Shown one piece after another: positions 15,987 to 24,604 of a stretch of DNA of 64,000 nucleotides. Each line of letters starts with the position of its first letter. Positions within the stretch are counted from its first letter, which is position 1. The stretch is from Aromatoleum toluclasticum ATCC 700605. Lineage in GTDB: Bacteria; Pseudomonadota; Gammaproteobacteria; Burkholderiales; Rhodocyclaceae. The notes below the pieces were generated by a model. It did not search any database. It was given only the letters and a program-made list of their open reading frames with translations, and was not told where the DNA came from. The translations under genes were made by a program, and so were the position numbers. The stretch spans positions 62,001 to 126,000 of the forward strand of contig NZ_KB899497.1 of the NCBI RefSeq assembly GCF_000378245.1, in the 5' to 3' direction.

Positions 15987-17627
15987 GTGCCGAATCTTTA
16001 CAGTCTGAGTGTGGGATTCCGCCTGCGGCTCATCGTGGTTGTGGCGTTCATGCTGTTCGCGGCGGTGATGGCCCAGGCCGTGGTGTCTTCCCGGGGGGCG
16101 ATGGAAGGAGAGCGCAAGGGAAGTGTGCAGCACGCGGTCGAGTCCGTGCATGGGACGCTCGAGTATTTCCACAAGCGCGAAACCTCCGGCGAAATGAGCC
16201 GTGAGGACGCGCAGACCGCCGCGAAAGCGGCAATCAAGGGGCTGCGCCACGGCGAGGGTGAATACTTCTTCATCACGGACATGCACCCCCATACCCTGAT
16301 GCATCCGATCAAGCCTGAGCTCGACGGGCGGGACATGACCAATGTTGCCGACCCCAAGGGCAAGCGCCTGTTCGTCGAGTTCGTCGAGGTCGTGCGCAAG
16401 GATGGAGCCGGTTTCGTCGACTACCTCTGGCCCAAACCGGGCGAAAGCGAGCCGCAGCCGAAGATCTCATACGTCAAGGCTTTTGCTCCCTGGGGCTGGA
16501 TCCTCGGAACCGGTGTCTATGTTAATGACATGGATCGGGTGTTCTGGCGACAGACGATGCAGACCCTGGCCTTTGCCGGCCTTGCGGCACTGCTGCTGGT
16601 CCTGGTGTCGTGGCGCATCGGTCGCGGCATACTGCGCCAGCTCGGTGGCGAGCCCTCGGAGCTGCAGCGCATCGCCGCGCGTATCGCCGAGCGCGACCTG
16701 ACTTCGCACGTCAAGGTGAAGGAGGGCGATTCGCGCAGCATCACCTATGCGATGGACCAGATGCAGTCGCGGCTGGCGGAGGTGATCCGGCGCGTGCGCG
16801 ACAATGCCCACGACGTCACCGACGCCGTGCGCCAGGCGGCCGATGCCGGGCAGGCGATCCACGACGCAGCGCTGCATCAAACCGAAGTGGCCGGCAGCAC
16901 TGCCGCCGCCATCGAGCAGATGGCCGTGAGCATCGCCCACGTGTCCGAGAACACCGACGAGGCGCGCGGCAATTCGCAGCACACCGCGGAGGTCGCGCAA
17001 CGCGGCGAGGATCTTGCCCGTGACGCCTCGGAAGGCATCGCCCAGATATCGGAGACGGTGACTAGCGCGGCGAAGCAGATCCAGGTGCTGCGCGACCGTT
17101 CCGGCGAAATCGGCGAGATCGCCAACGTGATCCGCGAAATCTCCGACCAGACCAACCTGCTCGCGCTCAACGCCGCGATCGAGGCCGCCCGTGCGGGCGA
17201 ACAGGGGCGCGGCTTCGCCGTCGTCGCCGACGAAGTGCGCAAGCTTGCCGAGCGCACCGGCGCGGCCACGGCGCAGATCTCGCAGGTGATCCAGTCCGTG
17301 AAGGCCGAGACCGAAAGCGCGGTGGCGAGCATCGAGCAGATCGTGCCCAAGGTCGATTCCGGCGCACGCCGCTCCCAGCAGGCGGCCGATGCGCTGCGCG
17401 AGATCCGCGAAGGCGCGCGCGACACGCTCGGGCGCCTCGAAGACGTCGTCTCGTCGATGAAGGAGCTCACCGCGGCGAGCAATAGCGTCGCCACCAACAT
17501 GCAGGAAGTCGCGCAGATGGCCGAACGCAGCAGCAGCGAAATCCGCAGCAGCACCGAATCGACCGAGAAGCTCAGACACAGCGCCGAGGCGCTCGAAGCC
17601 CTCACCGCAGGCTTCCGCGTCGACTGA
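15987..17627 (+). CDS. Methyl-accepting chemotaxis protein with single Cache domain
   Basis: A 546-residue transmembrane chemoreceptor. Membrane helix 1 (about 11-33) is followed by a periplasmic single-Cache domain, recognised by [33 protein letters not shown] and [16 protein letters not shown]. Membrane helix 2 (about 187-208) leads into a HAMP linker and the long signalling coiled coil. The hairpin tip that binds CheW/CheA is [20 protein letters not shown] and [16 protein letters not shown]. Single-Cache receptors of this form usually sense small organic acids, but the ligand is not readable here. The start is GTG 15987 with AGAGGGGA 6 bases upstream. There is no C-terminal CheR/CheB pentapeptide. 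Confidence 0.95.
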   Translation: MPNLYSLSVGFRLRLIVVVAFMLFAAVMAQAVVSSRGAMEGERKGSVQHAVESVHGTLEYFHKRETSGEMSREDAQTAAKAAIKGLRHGEGEYFFITDMHPHTLMHPIKPELDGRDMTNVADPKGKRLFVEFVEVVRKDGAGFVDYLWPKPGESEPQPKISYVKAFAPWGWILGTGVYVNDMDRVFWRQTMQTLAFAGLAALLLVLVSWRIGRGILRQLGGEPSELQRIAARIAERDLTSHVKVKEGDSRSITYAMDQMQSRLAEVIRRVRDNAHDVTDAVRQAADAGQAIHDAALHQTEVAGSTAAAIEQMAVSIAHVSENTDEARGNSQHTAEVAQRGEDLARDASEGIAQISETVTSAAKQIQVLRDRSGEIGEIANVIREISDQTNLLALNAAIEAARAGEQGRGFAVVADEVRKLAERTGAATAQISQVIQSVKAETESAVASIEQIVPKVDSGARRSQQAADALREIREGARDTLGRLEDVVSSMKELTAASNSVATNMQEVAQMAERSSSEIRSSTESTEKLRHSAEALEALTAGFRVD

Positions 17628-17644
17628 GCGACTCCCTTTCAATG

Positions 17645-17665
17645 CGGGGCATTTTGCCCCGTTTG
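17645..17665 (+). terminator. Intrinsic terminator after chemoreceptor gene
   Basis: CGGGGCA (17645-17651), a TTT loop and TGCCCCG (17655-17661) form a 7-bp hairpin 17 bases past the stop, followed by a short TTT. Confidence 0.7.
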
Positions 17666-17680
17666 ATCCTGGTCAATAGG

Positions 17681-17708
17681 GCAAAGTTGACCGATCGGTA
17701 AACTTTGC
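17681..17708. promoter_or_regulatory. 28-bp near-perfect palindrome upstream of iorA, probable operator
   Basis: GCAAAGTT (17681-17688) and AACTTTGC (17701-17708) flank the perfect palindrome ACCGATCGGT (17690-17699); only one symmetric pair (17689/17700) mismatches. It ends 32 bases before the iorA start, where a promoter should lie. The ACCG-CGGT core is like TetR-family operators, including those of aromatic-degradation regulators in related bacteria. A regulatory hairpin in the leader is an alternative. No regulator gene adjoins it. Confidence 0.6.
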
Positions 17709-17740
17709 TCTCTCCGATTCACCTCATCCAGGGTCATCCC

Positions 17741-19612
17741 ATGCCTGCCACTCAGACCGTTCCCGCGGCTGCCCGCATGTTCCTCTCCGGCAACGACGCG
17801 GTCGCGCGTGCCGTCTGGGAAGCGGGCACCCGTGTCGCCGCCGCCTATCCGGGCACCCCGTCGACCGAGATCCTCGAAGTCCTGTCGCGCTATGCCGGCC
17901 TGCACACGGAATGGTCGGTAAACGAGAAGGTCGCGATGGAAGTGGCCCTCGGTGCCTCGATGGTCGGTGCGCGCGCGTTCTGCGCGATGAAGCACGTGGG
18001 CCTCAACGTCGCCTCCGACGCGCTGATGACGATGACCGTCACCGGCACCGAAGGCGGTCTGGTGATCGCGGTCGCCGACGATGTCGGCATGTCCTCATCG
18101 CAGAACGAGCAGGATTCGCGCTACTGGGGTCGCTTCGCGCACGTGCCGGTGCTCGAGCCCGCCGACTCGCAGGAAGCCTACGCGATGACGCTCGCCGCCT
18201 TCGAGCTGTCCGAACGCCTGAAGAGCCCGGTGATCCTGCGCCTGACGACGCGCATCTGCCACGTCAAGGGCGTGGTGCAGACCGGCGAGCGCGTCGAGGT
18301 CGAACCCAAGGGCTTCGTCAAGGATCCGCGCCACTGGGTCATGGTGCCCGGCAACGCCAAGCCGCGCCTGCCCTCGATGTTCGAACGCGAGGCCGTCGCG
18401 CGTGCCGAGGCGGAAGCCTCGCCGCTCAACTTCCGGATCGAAGGGAGCGACCGCCGCATCGGCTTCGTCACCTCCGGCCCCACCTTCATGCATGTGCGCG
18501 ACGCCTTCCCCGATGCGCCGGTGTTCAAGCTCGGCCTCTCCTGTCCGCCGCCGCTCGAAAGCCTGCGGCGCTTCGCCGCCACGGTCGACACCGTCCTGGT
18601 CGTCGAGGAGACCGAGCCGCTGCTCGAAACCGAGATGAAGGCCGCCGGCATCGCCTGCCACGGCAAGGACGTGCTGCCGCGCATCGGCGAGCTCGCGCCC
18701 GACGTGCTGGAACCCGCGGTCAGGCGACTGCGCGGCGAGGCCGTGCCCGAGCCGGAGCATGTCCCGGCGCAACAGGTCTTCCCGCGCCCGCCGACGATGT
18801 GCGTCGCGTGCCCGCACCTGGGCGTGTATTACACGCTGTCGCAGATGCGCAACGTCATCATTTCCGGCGACATCGGCTGCTACACGCTGGGCGCCGGCCA
18901 CCCGTGGAATGCGCTCGACACCTGCATCTCGATGGGGGCGTCGATGGGCACCGCGCTGGGCATGGACAAGGGCCGCGGCAAGGCGGACGAGAACAAGAAG
19001 GTCGTCGCGGTGATCGGCGACTCCACCTTCATGCACATGGGCATGCAGGGCCTGCTCGACATCACCTGGAACCGCGGCAACGTCACCGTGCTGCTGCTCG
19101 ACAACCGCGCCGTCGGCATGACCGGCGGCCAGGACAACCCCGGCACCGGGCGCGACATCCACGGCGAGGAAACCGCGCGTGTCGATTTCGCCAAGCTGTG
19201 CGAGGCGCTCGGCGTGAAGAAGGAGCGCATCCACGTCCTCGATCCCTACGAGCTGCCGGTGCTGTTCAAGGCGCTGCGCGAGGAAACGAAGATCGAGGAG
19301 CCCTCGGTCATCATCACCAACCGCCCCTGTGTGCTGATCGACCACTACGAGCCGGCCACGTCCTACACGGTCGAGGAGGACCGCTGCACCGGCTGCGGCA
19401 ACTGCGTCGAAGTCGGCTGCCCGGCCATCCACGTCACGCGCCGCGACAAGGTGGTCAAGGCCTCCGGCAAGGAAGTCGATCTCTCCTTCGTGCGCATCGA
19501 AACCTCGGCCTGCACCGGCTGCGGCCTGTGCGTGCAGCCTTGCGCGCCCGAGGCCATCGTGCACGCCCGGCCCGTGCAATCGGTCCAGTCCGTCCAGTTC
19601 GTCAGGAAGTGA
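17741..19612 (+). CDS. iorA: Indolepyruvate ferredoxin oxidoreductase alpha subunit
   Basis: A 623-residue cytoplasmic subunit of the enzyme that oxidatively decarboxylates aryl pyruvates (from Trp, Phe, Tyr) to aryl-acetyl-CoA, reducing ferredoxin. The N-terminal half has the pyruvate-oxidoreductase fold (AAYPGTPSTEILEVLSRYAG, NEKVAMEVALGAS). The thiamine-binding region is GDSTFMHMGMQGLLDI and LDNRAVGMTGGQDNPG. The C-terminus carries two 4Fe-4S motifs, CTGCGNCVEVGC from C549 and CTGCGLCVQPCAP about 45 residues later. ATG 17741 gives MPATQTVPAA; it is preceded by the palindrome at 17681. iorB follows after 8 bases. In this group of bacteria the enzyme serves anaerobic or aerobic aromatic amino acid breakdown. 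Confidence 0.95.
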   Translation: MPATQTVPAAARMFLSGNDAVARAVWEAGTRVAAAYPGTPSTEILEVLSRYAGLHTEWSVNEKVAMEVALGASMVGARAFCAMKHVGLNVASDALMTMTVTGTEGGLVIAVADDVGMSSSQNEQDSRYWGRFAHVPVLEPADSQEAYAMTLAAFELSERLKSPVILRLTTRICHVKGVVQTGERVEVEPKGFVKDPRHWVMVPGNAKPRLPSMFEREAVARAEAEASPLNFRIEGSDRRIGFVTSGPTFMHVRDAFPDAPVFKLGLSCPPPLESLRRFAATVDTVLVVEETEPLLETEMKAAGIACHGKDVLPRIGELAPDVLEPAVRRLRGEAVPEPEHVPAQQVFPRPPTMCVACPHLGVYYTLSQMRNVIISGDIGCYTLGAGHPWNALDTCISMGASMGTALGMDKGRGKADENKKVVAVIGDSTFMHMGMQGLLDITWNRGNVTVLLLDNRAVGMTGGQDNPGTGRDIHGEETARVDFAKLCEALGVKKERIHVLDPYELPVLFKALREETKIEEPSVIITNRPCVLIDHYEPATSYTVEEDRCTGCGNCVEVGCPAIHVTRRDKVVKASGKEVDLSFVRIETSACTGCGLCVQPCAPEAIVHARPVQSVQSVQFVRK

Positions 19613-19620
19613 GCGCCTCC

Positions 19621-20232
19621 ATGTCCAAGATCACCAATATCCTCGTGTGCGGCGTCGGCGGCCAGGGCGTCATGACGGCCACCGAGATCCTCGCCGAAGC
19701 GGCCATCTCGCTCGGCTTCGACGTGAAGAAGACCGAAGTCGCCGGCATGAGCCAGCGCGGCGGAGTCGTGACCTCGCACCTGCGTTTCGGCGATGTCGTC
19801 CTGTCGCCGCAGATCGCCCCGGGCGAGGCGGATCTGATGATCGGCTTCGAATCCGCCGAAGCGCTGCGCTGGAGCCACATGCTGCGCCCGGACGGTGTCG
19901 CGCTGGTGAACTCGGGGCGCATCGTGCCGCCGGTCGTCAATCTCGGGCTGTTCGACTATCCCGAAGATCCCGTATCGCAGATGCGCGCACTGGGACTGAC
20001 GGTGCATGCGTTCGATGCCAGCTCGCTCGCGATCGAACTGGGCAACATCCGTCTCGGCAACACCGTCATGCTGGGCGCCTGCGCCGACAGGCTCCCCTTC
20101 CCGGCAGAAGTCCTGCGCGACGCCGTGCTGGCCCGCTTCGGCACGCGCAAGCCGCAGCTCGTCGAGGCGAACCGCGAGGCCTTCGAGGCAGGGCGGCGCG
20201 CGGTCGCGGGTGAGGCACTCGCCGCGTCGTAA
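19621..20232 (+). CDS. iorB: Indolepyruvate ferredoxin oxidoreductase beta subunit
   Basis: The 203-residue gamma/beta-type subunit pairs with IorA. It starts at ATG 19621 (MSKITNILVCGVGGQGVMTA), with the glycine-rich GVGGQG turn of the family, then EVAGMSQRGGVVTSHLRFG, a signature of this subunit that contacts the thiamine site. Length fits the family (about 200). Only 8 bases separate it from iorA. The 138 bases after it before folD hold a possible folD promoter and no clear terminator. Confidence 0.95.
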   Translation: MSKITNILVCGVGGQGVMTATEILAEAAISLGFDVKKTEVAGMSQRGGVVTSHLRFGDVVLSPQIAPGEADLMIGFESAEALRWSHMLRPDGVALVNSGRIVPPVVNLGLFDYPEDPVSQMRALGLTVHAFDASSLAIELGNIRLGNTVMLGACADRLPFPAEVLRDAVLARFGTRKPQLVEANREAFEAGRRAVAGEALAAS

Positions 20233-20313
20233 TAGTCCGGCAAGAAAACACCGTTCGGGCTGAACCTGTGAACTGCAGTCGTGCGACTACGCTGCGTCCT
20301 ACGCATAGGTCTC

Positions 20314-20341
20314 GCACAAGCCCCTGATCCTGCGATAAAAT
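20314..20341 (+). promoter_or_regulatory. Possible folD promoter
   Basis: TAAAAT at 20336-20341 is a good -10 box placed 30 bases before the folD start. The matching -35 position holds only a weak CGCACA at 17-bp spacing. Supported mainly by the -10 box and location. Confidence 0.35.
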
Positions 20342-20370
20342 GCTCGGTTTTTCATCAGGGCATTTCTTCC

Positions 20371-21243
20371 ATGACTGCTCGCATCATCGACGGCAACGCC
20401 CTCTCGGCGCGCGTACGCGGCGAAATTGCCGACCGCGCGGCAACGCTCAGTGCGCAGGGGGTGCAGCCCTGCCTCGCAGTGATCCTCGTCGGCGACAATC
20501 CGGCTTCCGCCGTATACGTCCGCAACAAGGTGTCCGGCTGCGAAAAGGCCGGCATCCGCTCGCTGCGCTACGATTTTCCGGCCGATGTCGCCGCCGCCGA
20601 AGTCATGGCGAAGATCGCCGCACTCAACGCCGACCCCGCCGTGCACGGCATCCTCGTGCAACTGCCGCTGCCCAAGCAGTTCAACGAGGCGGAAGTGCTT
20701 GAGGCGATCAGCGTCGAGAAGGACGTCGACGGCTTCCACGCCGAGAACGTCGGGCGCCTGTCGCAGGGCCAGGAAGCCTTCCTGCCGTGCACGCCGCATG
20801 GCGTCATGAAGATGCTCGAGGCCGAGAACGTGCCGGTGCAGGGTGCCGAAGCCGTCATCATCGGCCGCTCGAACATCGTCGGCAAGCCGATGGCGATGCT
20901 GCTCACGAATGCCGGCGCGACCGTCACCGTCACCCACTCGAAGACGCGCGATCTCGCCTTCCACACCCGCCGCGCCGACATCCTCGTCGCCGCGATCGGC
21001 AAGCCGCGCTTCGTTACCGGCGACATGATCAAGCCCGGTGCCGTCGTCATCGACGTCGGCATCAACCGCCTGACCGAAGGGCCGGACGCCGGCAAGCTGT
21101 GCGGCGACGTCGATTTCGCATCCGCGAAGGAAGTCGCGTCGGCGATCACCCCGGTGCCCGGCGGCGTCGGGCCGATGACCATCACCATGCTGCTCGCGAA
21201 CACCGTAGAGTCGGCCGAACGCGCGCTGCGCAGGAAAAGTTGA
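20371..21243 (+). CDS. folD: Methylenetetrahydrofolate dehydrogenase/cyclohydrolase
   Basis: The 290-residue bifunctional enzyme interconverts 5,10-methylene-, methenyl- and 10-formyl-tetrahydrofolate, supplying formyl groups for purines. Visible motifs are [13 protein letters not shown] (catalytic Lys region), [11 protein letters not shown] (family signature 1), [10 protein letters not shown], the dinucleotide site [16 protein letters not shown], and [14 protein letters not shown] near the C-terminus. The ORF could extend upstream, but ATG 20371 ([12 protein letters not shown]) gives the usual length. purE follows after three bases and then purK, so the cluster joins one-carbon and purine supply. 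Confidence 0.97.
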   Translation: MTARIIDGNALSARVRGEIADRAATLSAQGVQPCLAVILVGDNPASAVYVRNKVSGCEKAGIRSLRYDFPADVAAAEVMAKIAALNADPAVHGILVQLPLPKQFNEAEVLEAISVEKDVDGFHAENVGRLSQGQEAFLPCTPHGVMKMLEAENVPVQGAEAVIIGRSNIVGKPMAMLLTNAGATVTVTHSKTRDLAFHTRRADILVAAIGKPRFVTGDMIKPGAVVIDVGINRLTEGPDAGKLCGDVDFASAKEVASAITPVPGGVGPMTITMLLANTVESAERALRRKS

Positions 21244-21246
21244 TAC

Positions 21247-21750
21247 ATGAGCCCGGCAAACGAAAAACCCCTGGTCGGCATCATCATGGGCTCGAATTCC
21301 GACTGGCCCACGATGCAGGCCGCGGCAAAGATCCTCAAGGAGTTCGGCGTCCCCTACGAGGCGCGTGTCGTCTCCGCCCACCGCACTCCGGACCTGATGT
21401 TCGCGTATGCGGACACCGCCCGCAGCCGCGGGCTGAAGGCCATCATCGCCGGCGCCGGCGGTGCCGCGCACCTGCCGGGCATGGTCGCGGCCAAGACCAC
21501 CGTGCCGGTGCTCGGCGTGCCGGTGCAGTCGAAGGCGCTGTCCGGCCAGGACTCGCTGCTCTCCATCGTGCAGATGCCCAAGGGCATCCCCGTGGCGACC
21601 TTCGCGATCGGCGAGGCGGGCGCGGCGAACGCGGGCCTCTTCGCGGTCGCGCTGCTCGCCAACGAGGACGCTGCGCTGGCCAGGAAGCTCGAGGAATTCC
21701 GCACCCGCCAGACCCAGACGGTGCTCGACATGACCCTGGATGAACAATGA
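21247..21750 (+). CDS. purE: 5-(carboxyamino)imidazole ribonucleotide mutase
   Basis: A 167-residue class I PurE converting N5-CAIR to CAIR in purine synthesis. [13 protein letters not shown] (phosphate/ribose binding), [11 protein letters not shown] with the catalytic His, and [12 protein letters not shown] are family hallmarks. It starts three bases after folD and its stop overlaps the purK ATG by four bases (ATGA). PurE acts on the product of PurK, the next gene. Confidence 0.98.
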   Translation: MSPANEKPLVGIIMGSNSDWPTMQAAAKILKEFGVPYEARVVSAHRTPDLMFAYADTARSRGLKAIIAGAGGAAHLPGMVAAKTTVPVLGVPVQSKALSGQDSLLSIVQMPKGIPVATFAIGEAGAANAGLFAVALLANEDAALARKLEEFRTRQTQTVLDMTLDEQ

Positions 21751-22898
21751 TCCTGCCTCCCGCGACCCTGGGAATGCTCGGTGGCGGCCAACTTGGCCGC
21801 TTCTTCGTTTCTGCCGCCCACGAAATGGGCTACAAGGTGTGGGTGCTCGACCCTGATCCGAACAGCCCCGCGGGGCTGATCGCCGACCACCACATCGTCT
21901 CTGCCTACGACGACTACACCGCGCTCGACGAACTGGCGAACGGCTGTGCAGCCATCACGACGGAATTCGAAAACGTTCCGGCCACGACGCTCGACTACCT
22001 TGCCAAGTTCGTTCCCGTGCACCCGTCGGCGAGCGCCGTCGCCGTGTGCCAGAACCGCGTCGCCGAAAAGTCCTTCCTAGCGGACAACGGTCTGCCGCAT
22101 GGCCCCTTCGCGGCCATTCGCTGCGAGGAGAACCTGCGCACCGCCGACGAGTCGCTGTTTCCGGCGGTCCTCAAGGTCGCCCGCTTCGGCTACGACGGCA
22201 AGGGGCAGGCGCGCGTTGCCAACCGCGACGAGGCGCTGCACGCCTTCCACCAGTTCGGCGGCGAATCGTGCGTGCTCGAGAAGATGCTCAAGCTCGACAG
22301 CGAGATGTCGGTCGTGCTCGCGCGCGACGAAGCCGGCAACGTGCGCTGCTTCCCGGCTGGCGAGAACAGCCACCGGCACGGCATCCTCGACGTCACGATC
22401 ATGCCGGCGCGCATCGAGCCGGTGCTGGCCGCGCGCGCGCGCGACGTGGCGCAGGCCATCGCGGAGCGCCTCGACTACGTCGGCACGCTGGGCGTCGAAT
22501 TCTTCGTCTGCGGTGGTCAGCTCGTCGTCAACGAGATGGCGCCGCGGCCGCACAACAGCGGTCACCACACCATCGATGCCTGCGTCACCAGCCAGTACGA
22601 ACAGCAGGTCAAGGCGCTGTGCGGACTTCCGCTCGGCGAACCGCGCGCCCACAGCGCCGCGGTGATGGTGAACCTGCTCGGCGAGCTGTGGTACGACGCG
22701 GACGACAACTACCGCGAACCGGACTGGTCGGTCCTGCAGGCCGTGCCCAACCTGCGCGTGCATCTGTATGCCAAGCACCACGCGCGTCCGGGTCGCAAGA
22801 TGGGGCACTTCACCGTCATCGGCGAGAACGCGGAGCAGGTTCTCGCCACCGCGCTGCAGGCGCGCGCGGCGATTGGCATCCGCGATGACGGGCACTGA
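21747..22898 (+). CDS. purK: 5-(carboxyamino)imidazole ribonucleotide synthase
   Basis: A 383-residue ATP-grasp enzyme that carboxylates AIR with bicarbonate and ATP to N5-CAIR. The N-terminus [17 protein letters not shown] is the preATP-grasp nucleotide turn. [15 protein letters not shown] is the ATP-lysine loop, [23 protein letters not shown] the metal-binding end of the grasp, followed by [11 protein letters not shown]. Coupled by ATGA overlap to purE; its 3' end overlaps the sua5-like gene by 14 bases. Confidence 0.97.
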   Translation: MILPPATLGMLGGGQLGRFFVSAAHEMGYKVWVLDPDPNSPAGLIADHHIVSAYDDYTALDELANGCAAITTEFENVPATTLDYLAKFVPVHPSASAVAVCQNRVAEKSFLADNGLPHGPFAAIRCEENLRTADESLFPAVLKVARFGYDGKGQARVANRDEALHAFHQFGGESCVLEKMLKLDSEMSVVLARDEAGNVRCFPAGENSHRHGILDVTIMPARIEPVLAARARDVAQAIAERLDYVGTLGVEFFVCGGQLVVNEMAPRPHNSGHHTIDACVTSQYEQQVKALCGLPLGEPRAHSAAVMVNLLGELWYDADDNYREPDWSVLQAVPNLRVHLYAKHHARPGRKMGHFTVIGENAEQVLATALQARAAIGIRDDGH

Positions 22899-23943
22899 TC
22901 CGGCGCTGCAACCGGCCGCAGACGACATCCGGCGCGCCGCCGAACTGCTGCGCGCCGGCGAACTCGTCGGCATGCCGACCGAAACGGTTTACGGGCTTGC
23001 CGCCGACGCCCTGAACGTCGAGGCCGTCGGCAAGATCTTCAGCGCCAAGGGGCGGCCGGCCGACCACCCGCTGATCGTCCATCTCCCCGACGCCGGCCAC
23101 CTCACGCGCTGGGCGCGCGCGATCCCGAAAGAGGCGATCGCCCTTGCGAACGCCTTCTGGCCCGGTCCGATGACCCTGATCCTGAAACGCGAGGAGGGCG
23201 TCCCCGACGCCGTCACCGGCGGGCAGGACACGGTCGGCCTGCGCGTGCCGGATCACCCCGTCGCACTCGCCCTGCTGCGCGCATTCGATTCCGGCATCGC
23301 CGCGCCGTCCGCCAACCGCTTCGGCCGCATCAGCCCCACCACCGCCGCTCACGTGCGCGAGGAACTGGGCGACAAGGTCGCGCTCGTCCTCGACGGCGGT
23401 CCCTGCCAGGTCGGCATCGAATCGACCATCCTGGACCTGTCGCGCGACGCCCCGGTGATCCTGCGCCCCGGCGCGATTTCCGCTGACGACATCGCCCGCG
23501 TCATCGGCCGCCGGCCGGCGACGCGCACCGCGCATGCGGAGGAGGGCGCTGCCGCGGCCGAGTCCGAGCAGCCGCGCGTCTCCGGCTCGCTCGCCGCGCA
23601 CTACGCACCGCGCACGCCGCTGCAGCTCATCCCTGCCGCCCGTCTGGTCGAGGAAGCCGCCACCCTCGCCGGCGAAGGCAGCCGCGTCGCCGTCCTCGCA
23701 CGAACCTGTCCGGATCCCAGGGACGCCCGCCTGACCTGGCACAACGCCCCGGCGGACCCCTCCGGCTTCGCGCACGAGCTCTACGCCAACCTGCGCGAGC
23801 TCGACGCCTGCGGCGCCGATTTCATCGTCGTCGAGGCGCTCCCGGACACGCCGGAGTGGCACGCGATCGCCGACCGCCTCGGCCGCGCCGCCGTCGGCTC
23901 GGGCGACGGCAGCGTGCCGGTCGACGAGCACGATGAAACCTGA
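22885..23943 (+). CDS. L-threonylcarbamoyladenylate synthase (Sua5 type)
   Basis: This 352-residue enzyme makes threonylcarbamoyl-AMP for t6A at position 37 of ANN-decoding tRNAs. The N-terminal YrdC domain (1-205) shows PTETVYGLAADA, the KGRPADHPL nucleotide-binding loop, PGPMTLILKR and SANRFGRISPT. The C-terminal Sua5 domain (about 240-350, SGSLAAHYAPRTPL then a nucleotide-binding-like fold) distinguishes it from the shorter TsaC. ATG 22885 lies inside the end of purK. No other t6A gene is nearby. A tRNA gene follows after 53 bases. Confidence 0.92.
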   Translation: MTGTDPALQPAADDIRRAAELLRAGELVGMPTETVYGLAADALNVEAVGKIFSAKGRPADHPLIVHLPDAGHLTRWARAIPKEAIALANAFWPGPMTLILKREEGVPDAVTGGQDTVGLRVPDHPVALALLRAFDSGIAAPSANRFGRISPTTAAHVREELGDKVALVLDGGPCQVGIESTILDLSRDAPVILRPGAISADDIARVIGRRPATRTAHAEEGAAAAESEQPRVSGSLAAHYAPRTPLQLIPAARLVEEAATLAGEGSRVAVLARTCPDPRDARLTWHNAPADPSGFAHELYANLRELDACGADFIVVEALPDTPEWHAIADRLGRAAVGSGDGSVPVDEHDET

Positions 23944-23956
23944 CTGAAAATCATCC

Positions 23957-23985
23957 TTCCAAAAGCGGAAAACCCCGGCTATAAT
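23957..23985 (+). promoter_or_regulatory. Promoter of tRNA-Ala
   Basis: A perfect -10 box TATAAT (23980-23985) lies 11 bases before the tRNA. TTCCAA is at the -35 position (23957-23962) with 17-bp spacing. A GC-rich discriminator (GCCGC) follows the -10, as expected for stringently controlled stable-RNA promoters. Confidence 0.7.
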
Positions 23986-23996
23986 TCGCCGCTCTT

Positions 23997-24072
23997 GGGC
24001 CGATAGCTCAGCTGGGAGAGCGCTGCGTTCGCAATGCAGAGGTCGAGGGTTCGATCCCCTTTCGGTCCACCA
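23997..24072 (+). tRNA. tRNA-Ala, anticodon CGC
   Basis: The 76-base gene folds into a full cloverleaf. The acceptor stem is GGGCCGA with TCGGTCC (one G-U pair), and there is a D arm (TAGCTCAGCTGGGAGAGC). The anticodon loop TTCGCAA has anticodon CGC at 24030-24032, read as Ala (GCG). The T arm GAGGG-TTCGATC-CCCTT is followed by discriminator A and an encoded CCA end (24070-24072). It sits alone between sua5 and a decayed insertion. Confidence 0.97.
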
Positions 24073-24085
24073 GAATTTAGTAGTA

Positions 24086-24125
24086 AAAACAGCGCATTAC
24101 ACCTTGAAGTGTGATGCGCTGTTTT
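24086..24125 (+). terminator. Terminator of tRNA-Ala
   Basis: A 17-bp stem (24086-24102 with 24109-24125, one G-U pair) with a six-base loop begins 13 bases after the tRNA. Both arms end in AAAA/TTTT, so it can end transcription from either side. Confidence 0.85.
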
Positions 24126-24126
24126 G

Positions 24127-24414
24127 CATTTGGAAGGCAGTTTTTTGCGGTGTTGTGTCACCTACATCCGCAGCATCCGCGCCACACCGGCCGGCGGTCG
24201 GTCACTGCCCGCTACCCTTCGGGTAGAACGGCTCGATCTCGGCCACCAGCGCCAACCTCGGGATCACTTCGCTCTCGCCGAGGAAGCGGTCGCGCCGCGT
24301 CTGCTGCTTCCCTGCAGCGTACTCCAAGTCGGAAAAACAGGCGTGATTACCGAAACGGATGCATGCCGCGAGTACGTCACGCCCCGGCTGGTCGGGCAGA
24401 CTGGGGTACTGCAC
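24127..24414 (-). pseudogene. Remnant of an IS5-family transposase N-terminus
   Basis: Reading the minus strand from 24414, the frame gives KQQTRRDRFLGESEVIPRLA and then EIEPFYPKG, which matches the start of IS5-group transposases as I recall them (TRRERFL, IEP-YPK). The frame stops after GSGQ. The match resumes in another frame as RPPAGVARMLRM, a stop, then VTQHRKKL, corresponding to the GRPP-G-ERMLRIYFLQ-W segment. So at least one frameshift and a stop are present, and the remaining three quarters of a transposase is gone. No terminal repeats were seen. It abuts the tRNA terminator on one side and a VF530 remnant on the other. Confidence 0.65.
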
Positions 24415-24432
24415 CCCATGTGATCCGCGAGC

Positions 24433-24604
24433 AGCGCAGCTTCACCAAGGGCCGCATCGCGCTCCTCAAGCGCTCAAGTTCCTGCGCCGCACGCCGTGGG
24501 CACGCGAACGGGTGGAGGCACTGTATATTGACATGTTGCGCGCCGCCTCCGGGTCGGCGGCTGAGACTGATGGCAAGGCGCCGAGGATAGGACCCGACAC
24601 ATGA
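24433..24604 (+). pseudogene. Remnant of a VF530 (DUF2132) family gene
   Basis: From about 24464 the frame reads ALKFLRRTPWARERVEALYI, which matches the C-terminal core of the small VF530-type DNA-binding-like proteins (family pattern SLKFLRKTPWAR--VE-LY). Just upstream RSFTKGRIALL in a different frame resembles the preceding CF-DPSIKSSL segment, so a frameshift splits the remnant. The N-terminal half, where a start should be, is replaced by the transposase remnant. The stop TGA at 24602 overlaps the RIO kinase ATG by four bases, which suggests the two were once an operon. Confidence 0.55.

Noticed and set aside
23979-24161. A 60-codon minus-strand frame containing GDRTLDLCIANAALSQLSY
   Set aside because: This is the well-known false protein from the antisense of a tRNA gene.
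24073-24600. Integration of a genomic island at tRNA-Ala
   Set aside because: No integrase and no repeat of the tRNA 3' end was found downstream; only transposase and VF530 remnants are present.
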